DNA of 64,000 bases from positions 5,890,001 through 5,954,000 of the forward strand of contig JAHREC010000013.1 of the NCBI GenBank assembly GCA_020081605.1. Reading direction: 5' to 3'. Numbering within the stretch: position 1 is the first letter of the stretch; every line of letters begins with the position of its first letter. Below, piece by piece: positions 12,418 through 24,639 of the stretch. Both the position numbers and the translations under genes were made by a program. The stretch comes from Albifimbria verrucaria. Its lineage: Eukaryota; Ascomycota; Sordariomycetes; Hypocreales; Stachybotryaceae. Below the pieces are notes generated by a model. The model had not been told where the DNA came from. It saw only the letters and a program-made list of their open reading frames with translations, and made no database searches.

Positions 12418-14227
12418 TCATACACTCTCGTGAGCCCTCACCGGCGTCGCATCTAGGACGCTGATACCGTCCTCTTCAGTCCGCCTGCCGCCCCGTCGAG
12501 AAAAGTCGTTGGTGGTCACCGCAGCGCCGTCGTCTCGCATCTCCCAGCTGCCGATGCGCTCCTGGGCAGCGCCGCCCTTGGACGTGGTCAGGTCTGGGTC
12601 GCTGGGCCTCTTCTCCGGGCCCTTGAAGCCGCCGAAAACGCCCTCACGCGACTGAGGGTGCGAGCGGTGGATGCGGAAGCCGAGGATGCCAAAGACAACC
12701 GCAAAGATGAGGCCGAAGATGGCGGCTGTGACGACGGCGCCGATGACACCTGCAACAGCACGGCTGAGGCCGGAGGGGCACTTGCTGTCGGAACCGCCGG
12801 AGGAGGAATCGGACGAGTCAGACGAGTCAGAGGCGCACCAAGATGAAGAGGTCTTGCAAACGTCACACCACTGCTCAGGGGTTAGGCCGTCGTTCTCCAT
12901 GTGCGTCTTGAAGGTGGTGTAAGGGATGCTGTATCCGCCGTTTCCAGATCCATATAGGGAGAAGAGCGTAGGCTCATCTTGTACGCCCGCATCAGGGTAA
13001 TAGTAGAAGCGAACCTGCAACTTGTTCTCATCAGGCATGTTACCATCCACATTGTCACTGATGAGCTCAATAACCATTGTTGCTCCAAGCTCGGGGAGGC
13101 GTGAGAGAGGTCCAGACTGGGTGTTCTGGCGGTTCAGCAGCCCAACAACGGAGAAGAGCGAGGTCATGGGGCGGACCGAGCCAAACATGAGAGTCAGCTT
13201 GTTGCGGTCGCCGTCAGAAAGGATGCTGTTCTTCAGCTGGTCGAGAATGCGCAGGCCGAGCGTGCGGCCAGCAACGGTGTAAAGCGTATTGAGAGGGTCG
13301 CTGTTGAGGGCAACGGCGTCGCTGGTCTTTGCGCGCTCCAGCTCCGTGGCGTGCGCCTCGAGGGTGGCGAGCGTCTCGTTGGCGTTTTCCAGGTTCTTGA
13401 AGACGGTCTCGTTGTGGCGGTAGAGGTAGCTGACGAGCTCGTAAATGTTGTAGGCGTTCCAGTAGTTGGCATCGTTGGCGGATATGGTGCCCTGCAGACC
13501 TGGGGTAGAGAAGAGCTTGTCATAGAAGCTCTGGCTGCTTTCGGCGCTCTCTTTGAGGTCTGCCCTCTTGGTCAGGTTGCTGGACATCTGGGTGTCCCAT
13601 TCGGTGCATCCAATGGTTCCCTCGAGTCTGGAGCAGGGAGTCAGTAACGCTACCTTATCATGACGGTATCAAGGGCGCGACAAAATACTTACACCACGGA
13701 ACCAGGGTCTGACGATCCCGGCGTAAGAATCATGGGATATTGGTAACCGTTAAGCGGATAATCGGCCGTCGCATCAGAAACCAAGTTGTTCCTCAGGTCT
13801 GAGCCACCAATGATCGAAGGAAACTTGTCTTTGGCTGGAGGGTATAGGCCTTGGAGGAAGGCCATGGCGCTGGCGATGGACCATTGCTCGGCCTGGGCGG
13901 AGAGGGCCAATTGGGAATTGGCGATGCTGTCCGTCTCGATGCCTTGAATAGGCGCGGTCTTGATGGCGTCCTCGTCGGAGCTGTTCGCCTTGCCACTGCC
14001 GCTGAGGTAGCGAGCTCTGAATGTTTGGCCCTGCTTCAGCATCTGCTGAGCTCCAGCTGGGGTGAGGACGGAGTTCATGCCAGCAGCATCGGGGTTTTCT
14101 CGCCATGGTTAACGTAGGCGACAGCGGCCCAGACCTTGACGTCCTGTTTGGAATTGTCCGCGTCCGTCTGGGCCAGGGCAGGGAGCAGCCACAGAGCGGT
14201 GGTGAGAAGGCGAGCGAGAGGCGCCAT
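12418..14227 (-). CDS. Membrane-anchored histidine phosphatase-like protein, probably catalytically dead
   Basis: Belongs to the histidine acid phosphatase (phytase-like, clade 2) superfamily. Exons are 14227-13693 and 13627-12418 around a 65-base intron. Residues 1-20 form a signal peptide (MAPLARLLTTALWLLPALAQ). The body is extracellular or vesicular, and a single membrane helix near VAGVIGAVVTAAIFGLIF is followed by a cytoplasmic tail of about 90 residues. The catalytic RHGxRxP motif is replaced by NHGEKTP, and where active enzymes carry His-Asp this protein reads FGSVRPMTSLFSVVGLLN. Both the nucleophile's Arg partner and the His-Asp pair therefore appear to be lost. A one-base deficit in the G run at 14091-14094 separates NHGEKTP from the rest; restoring it gives 581 residues. 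The substitutions are seen directly; loss of activity is inference. Confidence 0.75.
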
Positions 14228-15898
14228 GGTGGTTGAGAGCTGGTTGTATATTGATGGAAAGCTCCCGTCAGACAATAGTCTCAGACTCGGCTCCGTCTTC
14301 AGCTTGCCAAACCGAGAGCGCAAGCTTCCACGATGTCTGAGGTACGTGGCAAAGCAGAAGAGGAGGAGGAGGAGGATGGATGAATGAAAAGAAAAATAGA
14401 ACAGGTGGAATATGAAGATGCGTGACGACGGAAAGCAAATTGAAGAGCCAGCCTTTCCCGGCAAAGCTGCACCAAAGGTCGCCAAGCGCCAGCCACCGAG
14501 TGCAGCAAGGTACTAACTAAAACTACTGTCCGCTTACACTAGACAGGTAGGATGGATGCCCACGAGGGATAAAAAGGGCTCTATCGACTGTTCTAGTGGT
14601 CGCAGGAGCGAGATTTACAAGCCGTGCTCGGGCACTACGGCGGAAAGGCCTGGGCCTAGGCTAGAGGGGCTAGGGAGGGAGGGAGTGGCGAGCTCACCCC
14701 TCTCTGCCTCCCTTGGCCTATGGCCTGGACAAGAGCTACATAGGACATAGTACGAGTCCCAATGGCTTGGCTGGGAGGTCGATGATGGATGCAGATGCAG
14801 ACGCAGGTGGATGGTGGGTGGAGGGGCATTGGAGCAGCTGAGTGCGGGGCTTGGAAACTGATAGCGTCTGTTTAGATGGGAAATCATGGGCCCAGCCATC
14901 CGATTCTCACGAGAAATCGAGCTGGCGCCATTGCCTCTTCCGGCTTGGCTGCGGTTGATCAGACCAGGGCCACCGTCTCCAGCTCCAGTGAGCGGTGCTT
15001 CAGTTCGCAGCATTGACAGCTGGGCTGAACACGTTGGGATGCTGAAAAGACGGTGGTGTGGCCGGGCCTGGCTTGAGGTCCGGTCCATTGGCTTCCCAGC
15101 GACTTTTTCTGCTTGCAGCTATGCCTAAAGCGAGCGCCGGTCAGCGTTGGATGTTTTCGTGTTTTGTGTCGTTGATATTGCCATGGGCTCTCATGACTCG
15201 AGGTGCAGAATGTTGGTTTGTTAATTATGTGCTTTCTTTCTTTCTTTTTCTTTTTTTTTTCTCTTCCATCTCCAGGGTTGTGGCTCGACGCCAGCTGTGG
15301 TGGCTGATATTGAGACCACCACCATTCATCACGGCGTTAAAAAAAGAAAATCATATAGGAAAATGCCCATATTATTTTTTTGCAAATCGAGTCGTTGACG
15401 TCGTGGCCTGCTGTGGGATGGAGTTACATCATACTCCATATTTTCAGTTCACTGCTCGAAGCGTAACAGAATTATACTTATAATTTTCACTTTGCTATAA
15501 ACCTTCTTCAAGGTAAACCGTGTAGGCCAAAAGCCGCGACGGAAGTACCCGACAAAGCTGCAACAGAGCTTCAATCCACCAGCGAAGCAGGTTGAATAAA
15601 CACCTTTCTCAAAACGAGATATAGCGGAACAGTCGAGTTATCTGCCCAATCCCGAGGATCAAAAAAGAAAAGAAAAAAAAGAAAATACAAATTGGTGAAC
15701 ATCAGAAGCATGTGTAAGTCTACAGGGTAGGTAAATGGCACCACTGTAAATCAGTGGCTGGCTGGCTGGCTACCTCCCTAATGAAGAAATTCTAGCGAAC
15801 ATTTCTCTTCCAGCAACCCCTCATAGGAATCTTTTACCTCGCGTGCCATCAGCTCAGAACGAGCAGCCTTCCATGGGAAGCGGTCCACCGCTTCATCT
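14228..15898. other. Intergenic, 1.7 kb
   Basis: Promoter side of the phosphatase-like gene, then sequence without a recognisable gene. It includes a pyrimidine tract near 15233-15275 and purine-rich stretches near 15660-15690. Open frames here are short and without motifs. Confidence 0.5.
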
Positions 15899-15969
15899 GG
15901 TTCCATGGTCTAACGGTTATGACTGCGGATTCTGATTCCGCCAGCGAGGGTTCGACTCCTCTGGAACCT
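15899..15969 (+). tRNA. tRNA-Gln (anticodon CTG)
   Basis: The ends GGTTCCA and TGGAACC form the seven-pair acceptor stem. The D arm contains the A-box-like TGGTCTAACGG. The anticodon stem GCGGA/TCCGC encloses the loop TTCTGAT, giving anticodon CTG, which reads CAG (Gln). The T arm reads GAGGG, TTCGACT, then only CCTC, so the 3' side of the T stem is one base short (at 15958-15959) and the gene is 71 bases instead of 72. No intron. It is either a tRNA with a sequence error or a recent tRNA pseudogene; I favour the former because the neighbouring genes show the same type of deficit. Confidence 0.9.
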
Positions 15970-17652
15970 AATCTTTTGCTGGCATCGACAAGGTGGCCCT
16001 ACTTCATCTCTCTTTTTTGCTTTCGCCTTTGCCGAACCTGGCATCTCGTTTTCGCTTCTCCTTTCCCCGTCATGTGGCATGATTGCTTTTTGCAATGGTC
16101 TCCTTTTCTCTATGTAGCTACTTACCTACTAGGTAAGGTAGGTAGGTACCTAATCTTTATCAAATGCAGCGCTATGCTCAAGCACCCACCAGTGTGTACC
16201 TTCAATCGAATGAGAGAACCCCTCGTTTTTTTCTCCATATGATTTATTTATTTCTTACTTATGCATGCACCACTCACACAAGCAGTTCTCATACCCTTGC
16301 TATCCATCCCAGTGTGTTTCTTTTTAGTGCGCGCCGTCTTTACTTTCCCACTTAACTTTAGGTATTCATTGAACAAACGCAGTTCACAGCATTTCAAGCT
16401 TGTAAATACCGTCTACGTATCGCAGGCCAGCAGACAGTGGGCTCTCCATACATCCCGACATGCAACGTGTCATGCGCTTGCTCATTGAGGACTTCGGCCG
16501 AGACATGAACGCCTGCACATCATTTGTCGATCCGTAGGGGAGTTGAAGCTTAGCTGATGATCATGCATGGCCATCTTATCAATCTGGAGACGCCCAGCCT
16601 TGCAGCACCAAGTGCAAGCCACCGCTACCACATCATGTGCGCAGCAGCACTCCAATGACGCACACCCGGCTATGTGCGGGCAGGCGTTGTTTCCTCGAAG
16701 ACGGTGCCATCTCGCCCATCCAAAGCAAAGCACTGCAGACAGTTCGTTAAGTGCACGGATTGTCAGCAGATGAGGTAGGGCTTTCACAGTGTGTGGCAGG
16801 GGGTATTAGAGTATCGGTAGCCCGACTGTAAATGTTGAGAATGTGACAAGAGAGAGATAACCATCATCTAAGCTCCGATTATGGCAGATTTGACTCCCAT
16901 AGTGCCCCTTAACACCTTTTCTCTGTGATATTCTGGAGGTCTTGTTGCTTAGCATGGGGCGAACTTGTCCCAATGCTCTGTGCCTTGGCAGCTACCCGCC
17001 AGCCAGCCCAGCCCAGCCCAGATCACTCATGCATCCTTCAGCTAGCGCACACAGTGCACTAATGCCCTCTGGATTAGGTTCGAGGCAGGGCCAGGCGGCT
17101 TCAATTTACAAAAATCTCCGCTACGACTGCGGTACGCTCATGTACCTCGGGCCAAGTTGGCATCTCACCACCTCACCACCCACGCCACCACGGCCCAAGT
17201 CTCGCTGGTGTGCTGCCAGGTAGCGATCGAGACAGTAAGGCCATCATCGTGCCACTTCACCAGCGATCCCTGCTCCATCTCATCTTTCCCCACATCCGCC
17301 TGTGCCCACCTTCCACTCACAGTGATTACCTGATCCTCCCTGTACCCAGCACAGTGCATTTTGCCCGCGGCTGAACTGCCCTGCACTGCACTTGCACTTG
17401 CACTTGCACTGGTACCGCACCGCACCGCACTGGACCTCTCGAGCACCCTTTGCCCTTAACGTCGTGCAACCAACCAACCACCAACGTCTCATCCCATCCC
17501 ATCGCATCCGCACTGCTCGGAGTTGTACCCTCGCCCGATACCCGCACGAGACGTTCAAGACTCCTCCCAACATCTGCGAACCCTCCTCCGATCCCACCCA
17601 TCGTTTGACTTCCTCAATGGACCGGTCGCTGGTAGCGATCTGATTCGCCGCC
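15970..17652. other. Intergenic, 1.7 kb, with KDM4 promoter
   Basis: No gene seen. Near 16119-16152 lie overlapping AGGTA/TACCT words including inverted copies. The stretch 17150-17650 is C/T-rich with tandem GCACTT (17388-17410) and ACCGC (17414-17429) units and is probably the promoter and leader of the demethylase gene. Confidence 0.5.
17388..17429 (+). repeat. Tandem GCACTT and ACCGC units
   Basis: Almost four copies of GCACTT (17388-17410) are followed by about three of ACCGC (17414-17429) in the probable leader of the KDM4 gene, about 220 bases before its start codon. Confidence 0.8.
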
Positions 17653-20600
17653 ATGTCGACTCAAGTCCTCGCTGGGCCACCCGCCCTGGACGCCGCAGCT
17701 GTCTCTGCGCAGGGGCAGCCGCAAGACCAGATCGAATGCGCACCACGCCCTGCCCCGGCTTTTCTGCACTCGCCTCCGGAGAGCAACAATACGGTCAAGT
17801 CGGATGCGAGTGACTCGGAGCTAAGCGACCTCGACGAGGAGCCTATCCTGGACGATGCGCCGACTCTTCTCGCCGACCTCCAACCCAAGCCCGACTCCGA
17901 GTCGCTGCCACAGGAGAAAGCAGAGCCTCAGCCAGACGCTGTGCAGGAAGAAGACATTGGAGATGTCTTACCCGACCATTGGACCAACGGTGTCCCCGTC
18001 TTCAAGCCAACCATGGCCCAGTTCAAGGACTTTAACCTCTTCGTACGACTGCTCCTCGCACCCTGCCAACCTACCCGTTTACTGACCATGTTTGTGTGTA
18101 GATGCGCAAGGTTGATAGCTATGGCATGAAGTCTGGTATCATCAAGATTGTCCCGCCAGAGGAATGGAAGGCACAACAGCCCGAACTCGACAACCTCGTC
18201 AAGCAGATCAAAGTCCGCGAGCCAATCAAACAAGATATCATGGGATCCAACGGCACCTATCGACAAGTCAACATTCTTCATGGCAGATCCTACAACCTTC
18301 CACAGTGGCGGCAGCTCTGCGAACAGAGCGAGCACCAGCCCCCAGCGAGACGTGGCGAGCGACGAGCCAACGCCGATAAGCCGAAGCCCACTCGTAGCCG
18401 ACAGGCCGCTCCCAAGGCAGCCAATCCGTCAACTCCCGCCAAACGCAGACGGGGAAGGCCTGCAAAGGGCAAGGGCAAGACTGGCCAGAAGGGCGAGGAC
18501 AAGCGGCCCATGACCCCCGTATCTCCCAAGCCGGAATCAGAGGAGATCAAAGAAGAGCCAGTTCAATCGATTGAGGAGGACTTGCAGCCAGAGCTGGATG
18601 AAGAAGAACCCCAGCCGACAGTTGGCCGAATGGGAGCCATCAGGCCTGCAAAGTCCAAGACGCAATCCACTTCAGCCCGTCGAAAGTACAGTCGCCGAGA
18701 GGGCTCTGCGGTAATTGACGAAGCTGCTTTCAAAGATTTCGATTACCGAATGGATATCTCAGATTATACCCCAGAACGATGCGAAGAGCTTGAGAGGTCA
18801 TACTGGAAGACGTTGACGTACGCACCGCCGTTATATGGTGCTGATCTTATGGGAACCCTGTTCGATGACCGGACAGAAAGCTGGAACCTGAACAAACTTC
18901 CAAACATATTGGATGTGCTGGGCACCAAAGTTCCTGGTGTCAACACAGCATACCTCTACCTGGGAATGTGGAAGGCCACCTTTGCATGGCATTTAGAAGA
19001 CGTGGACCTTTACAGCATCAACTATTTACATTTCGGCGCTCCAAAACAGTGGTACAGCATTTCTCAAGGTGACGCACGACGATTCGAAGCCGCGATGAAG
19101 AGTATCTGGCCCACGGACGCAAAAGCTTGCGATCAGTTCCTCCGACACAAAGCATTCCTGATCTCTCCCCAGCACCTATTGCAAAACTTCGGGATCAGAG
19201 TGAACAAATGTCTGTCGTACCCAGGCGAGTTCGTTGTTACCTATCCCTATGGTTATCACTCCGGTTACAACCTAGGGTACAACTGCGCCGAAGCCGTAAA
19301 CTTTGCGCTCGACTCGTGGCTTGATATGGGCAAGATTGCAAAGAAGTGCGAGTGTGCTCAAGCGCAGGACAGTGTTTGGATCAATGTGTACGAGATTGAG
19401 CGCAAACTACGGGGCGAAGAGACAGAATACGAAGAGACAGAAGACGAGGAGGAATATGAGGATGGCGACGAAGACGATGTTATGTCTGGGCTTCCGACAC
19501 CTCCGGCAAGCCATGGCGTTAAATTCAAGACTCCAGGACGGAAGCGAAAGCGAGGCCCATCCGACTCGGAACCCAAACTCAAAGTCAAGAAGATCAAGCT
19601 GCGCCTCAAGACCAAGGCCGAGCCTCCCTGCTGCCTGTGCCCCAACGATATTCCCGGAATGGAGATATTGCCGACCGATCATGGCATGAAGGCACATCGT
19701 ATCTGTGCGCTTTACCTTCCGGAGACTTACATCGATACCGTCGATGGAAACGAGACCGTCTTCAATGTTGCGGCCATTCACAAAGACCGCCTCGAACTGA
19801 AGTGTCTGTTCTGCCGATCGAAGCGCGGCGCATGCTTCCAGTGCTCTCAGAAGAAGTGCGCCAGAGCTTACCACGCAACTTGTGCTGCTGCAGCCGGTCT
19901 CTTTGTAGAGGAGGAAGAGGTGCCTGTATTCGGCGAGGATGGCACCGAATACAAGGAACAGGCCTTTGAGTTCAGCTGTCGGTTCCATCGGGCCAAGCGA
20001 GACAAGAAGTTTGATGGTGACGCTCTCGAGGCGGATGAGCGTATACGCACCGCCGCACAGGCGCTCAAGCGTGGGGATGTTTGCCAGATGCAGTACCACA
20101 AGGGAGACATCTTTGCAGGACTTGTTGTCGAAAACCGAGCCGACGAAGAGATGCTTCTTCTTGACATTCTTCCTAATGGGTGAGTATCTTGATATTATTT
20201 ACGTAACACCAGGCTAACAAAAGATAGGGACCGGATTGAAGTTGAATGGAAATGGCTACTGTTGCCCGATCCCTCTGACTATCACCTACCAAAGGCATCT
20301 TCCAAGGCACTTCCCTGCCGACTTCTCGAAAGGCCAAGGAGCAACTGAATGCTAAGCGCCATGAAGATGATAAGCCAAGGAAGGACGACGTATTTGCTGA
20401 AGGTTTCACTTGGGCGGAATTCCACACACAAGATGTCAGCAACAAAGAGCAAGCCAAGGTTGACCTGGCCAAACCTGATCAAGTATGGTTCTACCTTGGA
20501 AAGACATCAACAGACGCCCGGGCACAGTATACGGATGACCCACACAAGCCGTATTACAACCCCAAGGGCAATTTCTTGGACACAATACCAAAGCCACCAA

Positions 20601-21567
20601 AGCCCGTCATATCGAAGCCACCCAGCCAAAAGTTGCCAAAAGCTTCTGCGATGCCATCCTACCCATATGCGGGTATGGGCACTTTGCCGACTTCAGCCGC
20701 GATTTCATCTAGGCCAGAGAAGCCTTACATCTATAAACCGAAGACGCCTGCTCAGCCCAGTCAAGCCTCACCGTCGCCGTACACTCCAAGTACATTTGTT
20801 CCAACCAATATGCCGGGATCCTTATTATCTGGTTATAATGCAGTTGCACGAGCCGCCGAGACAAACCAGAATTACTTGTCTCAAAAATTCGAACCTAGAC
20901 CGGGACCGAATCAGATGGCTCATCAGCCTGCTCTCCACAACGCCCCCGACCTCCAAACGGACCTCCAAACGGACCTCATTCTTGGCATCGTACCTCGAAT
21001 GCAGGCACGCCTGCGGTGAAACAGCACGTGATCCAGAGTGCGCTTGGCTCTTCATATGCCGACAGAATGTCGACCCAAAATTCCCTGCAAAAGAAGCATA
21101 CCTGGCAGGTATACTCATCAGTATACCAAAAGTACCCATTTTTCCAAGTTCATCACAACAGGTAAGATCAATCTCCCAATACGCCTCAACCCAGCTACTA
21201 ACCAGGCCGAAAGGGAGCCATCCAAATATCGAACCCCATATGCGCCATGGGGCGGCTTTACGAACGGTTATCAAGGAGATCTGAGGGCACATTTGACCAC
21301 CAACCACAGCGATCTACTTCGACGTGCAAGTATGACTGCATCGAATCCTGGTACAAATTTCAACAATACCTACGCAGCTTCAAGTCCATACTCTAGGATT
21401 CAGCCAGCCGGGGCTGGTGCACCGTATCCATTGACGCAAGCATCACCCACCTCGGTTATGCCTAGGCCTCAGCAGGGAACGTCTCCCCCTCCCAGATGCA
21501 ACCGACGGGCAATTACCCAGTTCATTATCAAGGCCACTCGCATCAGAGTAATTTCCTGCCTTATAAC

Positions 21568-21599
<32 letters not shown>

Positions 21600-22430
21600 C
21601 TTGCTGGCCGCAAAGCCTAAGCCTAAGCCCGTCACAACACCAAAGCCCTACAAGGTTGGATTACCCGCTGCGTTTAGCTTGTCGCTGCAGTCGACTAAGT
21701 CAACAATACAGGTACCATCGAAGCAATCTCCGGTTCCGCTGCCGGCCAACTTTTTGGCATCAATGACATCTGGACCACCAACGCCTGCATCTTCGAAACT
21801 CTCACAGCATATACAGGCTGAGGATAACCATGTTACCGAAGCGGTAGAGCAAACAGCGACAAGCACGGTGGCAACACAGGCCTTGCCGGTTCCAGCGCCA
21901 CAGAGTGCTATTCCTGCTGCAAAGCCATCAACGGTGCCAGGCAAAGTGTCGACAACTCCGGTGCCACTCCCAAGATTACCCGGAATGACACCATATCAGG
22001 CTGCTGCACAAGCCCAGGAGCTCATCCAGAAGAGACTCGACCGAGAAGCAATCCCTCGGATGGACCTCCATCTATGAATGCTCAGATGGGGACATCAAGT
22101 TTACCACCGATGAACATCAATCCAGTGGGGTATCAACATAACTCTGAATCGGTAACACGAATTGAAGAATCTGGGCCAAATAGACCGTTGGCTGCTTCCA
22201 CTACCCCAACCGCCCCATTCCCTCCGTCAAATATCCCGGCTCCTTCTGCTTCAACCAACGATGCCAATATCAAGGTCCATGGACGGGAAAGCTTGGCCGA
22301 TCAAACAATGTTGTCAACGTCAAATGAGCCTCAGGAGTTTCCAGATGTTCCGGGCTGCGAATCTATGGAGTTTGTGGAGAGAATGATGCAGAACCTGAGG
22401 AGGGCGTCGCAACGAACAGACTCAGCATAA
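17653..22430 (+). CDS. KDM4: JmjN/JmjC histone lysine demethylase, KDM4 (JMJD2) family, with extended PHD
   Basis: A nuclear Fe(II)/2-oxoglutarate oxygenase, expected to remove methyl groups from histone H3 Lys9/Lys36. Exons are 17653-18042, 18102-20179, 20228-21161 and 21206-22430. JmjN (about residues 110-155) holds FKPTMAQFKDF and GMKSGIIKI and is split by intron 1. A basic linker carries an AT-hook-like RRRGRPAKG near residue 246. JmjC (about 385-545) holds WHLEDVDLYSINYLHFG with the iron ligands His and Glu, and GYHSGYNLGYN with the second His. An extended PHD follows (about 638-755: CCLCP, HRICALYLPE, CARAYHATCA, FSCRFHRAKR). A Pro/Gln-rich tail of some 750 residues completes it. One-base deficits at 20313-20315, 20943-20947, 21139-21143, 21485-21489 and 22053-22055 all fall in the tail. 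Restored length is 1543 residues. Family is certain; substrate is inferred. Confidence 0.92.
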
Positions 22431-23534
22431 GAGGATTTATGCATCACATGCTGCAGGAACGAAATATGGTGACGTTTAATGTGAATAAGGTATACGGTAC
22501 CACTGTACTAGGAATGAGGATGCTGAGATCAGCAAGGCCTCAAGGGTTGCTTTCGGAGTTCTTTGGATGCATGATGGCATGAATGGACGGATTTATCTAA
22601 GGGAGGGCGTTAGATCTGAATGTCGAGGACAGGGCTCGTTTCTCGTTTTCAATCACGGGTAGTGCTTACGATGGAACAAGAAGCCAGACACACAGACCAA
22701 GCGTCATGCGGCCTCAATTTGCTCTGGGTCTGGAGTTTGCGCATCCGATTGTACAATAGCTTTTATTTCTGGCGTTATGAGGCTGTGACGAGACAAAGCA
22801 TATTACCCAAGGACAGAACTCATTGAATTCATGGATTCGGAATATTCATTGCTCACGGATGAGAAGTGCGACATTGATGAACGATAGCGCGGCTTTTGAT
22901 ATGATGGAGGGTCTGCATTTTAGCAACAGCACTGGGTCCCGTCATTATGCTAAAGGGGTATGTATTTGCGGAAGCACTTAGCAACTATTAACTATTCTTC
23001 TTCGAAAGCATGATGTTGATACAGAGCGGATTTCACACTCTTTGGACAGGAGTAGTGAATAAAGTTCCTATGAGCGTGTAGCAATAAAATGTAAAAAGCC
23101 ATAGTGATGAATCACGGAAAGGAGCGACAGTGACCTTTATGGGCTTTGTCTTCATCCTTCATTCAGGTACCCAAGCACTCCAAGCGGTAGAATGCGGCAA
23201 CGTGACCTATAAATATTAAGTACTGTATAAAGGTCGTTGTTTTGTCTCTCTTCTTTCTTGATCTACTCTTCGACATACTTTTATCCATCGTGCTGCTGCT
23301 CGCTTCAAAAGCGGCAGAGAACCTTTTCTTGAACCCTTCGCTGTTACGACTGTCTGTTTTACAGTCGTCAACAGCTGCAGAATTTCTGTGTGTCACCAGC
23401 CCCTTAAAAGCAGTGTTTGTGCAGCGCGACCAGGAGTTACTGTTTTGGTCCCTTTCATTACCACCTTGCCCGCCACCTAGCACATCCGACAGATTCATAC
23501 GATACTGCACAACCTTGACAGATACTTTGTATGA
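22431..23534. other. Intergenic, 1.1 kb
   Basis: 3' flank of the demethylase gene and promoter of the kinase gene. No recognisable gene or RNA. Confidence 0.5.
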
Positions 23535-24639
23535 ATGATCAGGATGGTGTCTCAAGACAGTTGTTCGGGCTTTGACCAGACAATGGCCTGGCAACTTGAT
23601 TTTCTGGCAGGAAAATCCTCAGACGAGGATGGGCCGCATGGCTGGACCGAACGAGACATGCTTGCTTCGCTATCCACCCTTCAGGATCCCAGCCCCTATC
23701 TGAAAGGGGACTATTTGGGATGCGGCGGCTGGAGTCAGGTTCACAAAGTTTTACGGAAAGCAGACGGAAAAGTGTTCGCAGGCAAGTCGTCAAGGTCAAT
23801 GAAGCAACTGACAAAAGAAGCGAGCATCATCAGAACTCTGACGCATGTGAGTTTCCTACCAGGGGCAGATGGGAAAAAGGACGAGAGACAATGCTAATAG
23901 CTGTCTGGTGATTTCGCAGGCCCATATATTGAAGTTTATTGACTGGTATGAGGAGAAGGAATGCCCTCAGGCGACCCTGTTGATTACTGAACTATGCCCC
24001 GAGGGTAATCTGCAGACATTGATTGACCATGGGTCCTGCGGAATGAACCGAGAAGATATTTTGCAAGTCATCCATCAGATTTCGGGTGCACTCGAATTCT
24101 TGCATAACACCCGCCGATACCATTCCGACATCAAACCGCGAAATATTCTCATCAGGAAACTCAAGCCCATGGACGTGGTGCTCGCAGACATGGCGGATGT
24201 CAAGCACCTGGATCCTAGAAACAAGCCTGTTTTCCGAGGAACGTCGCTATACGCCTCACCAGAGGCAGCCCGATTGAACCGACACTGCGGCTCAGCAGAC
24301 GATATCTGGGCATTAGGGATCACGCTGCTGGCAATGGTGGAACAGTCACCTAAGGTGGTGTGTACGAAGACTGGGCTCAAGGAATATCCAGCACACTGTT
24401 TCAATCATGTTGAACAATTGAAAGCAATTAATCCTTCCCATGATTTGGTAGGATTGTTAGGAAAGATGGTAGTCTGGAAGGAAAGTGACCGTGCAGCGGC
24501 GGCGGATTGCGGCCGCATAGCAAGCGAGCTGTTGGTGATGGGGCCGCAGCAGATGGACCATGACCGTGAGGAGAGACCGTTTGAGAATAAGCTGGGGATC
24601 AAGACTCCTGAGGGGTTCCAGGCAATTACTTTCTGGTGA
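23535..24639 (+). CDS. Small divergent serine/threonine protein kinase
   Basis: A 343-residue kinase made of two exons, 23535-23846 and 23920-24639, around a 73-base intron. It is one of the few multi-exon genes here with an intact frame. Visible motifs are the Gly-rich loop LGCGGWSQV (61-69), the ATP-binding Lys in FAGK (84), Glu95, the catalytic loop HSDIKPRN (172-179, with HSD for HRD), the metal-binding DMA (194-196, in place of DFG) and TSLYASPEA in place of the usual APE. Asp174, Lys176, Asn179 and Asp194 are kept, so activity is possible. The kinase domain fills almost the whole protein, with no regulatory domain. The ATG at 23535 overlaps a second ATG at 23531 that opens a very short upstream frame. 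I cannot place it in a named kinase family. Confidence 0.75.

Noticed and set aside
10071..14227. HET and phosphatase-like genes as a toxin-antidote type pair
   Set aside because: They are merely convergent neighbours; nothing in the sequences links their functions.
19407..20099. 230-codon open frame on the - strand
   Set aside because: It lies antisense within the conserved JmjC-to-PHD exon of KDM4 and has no motif; it mirrors the codon bias of the true frame.
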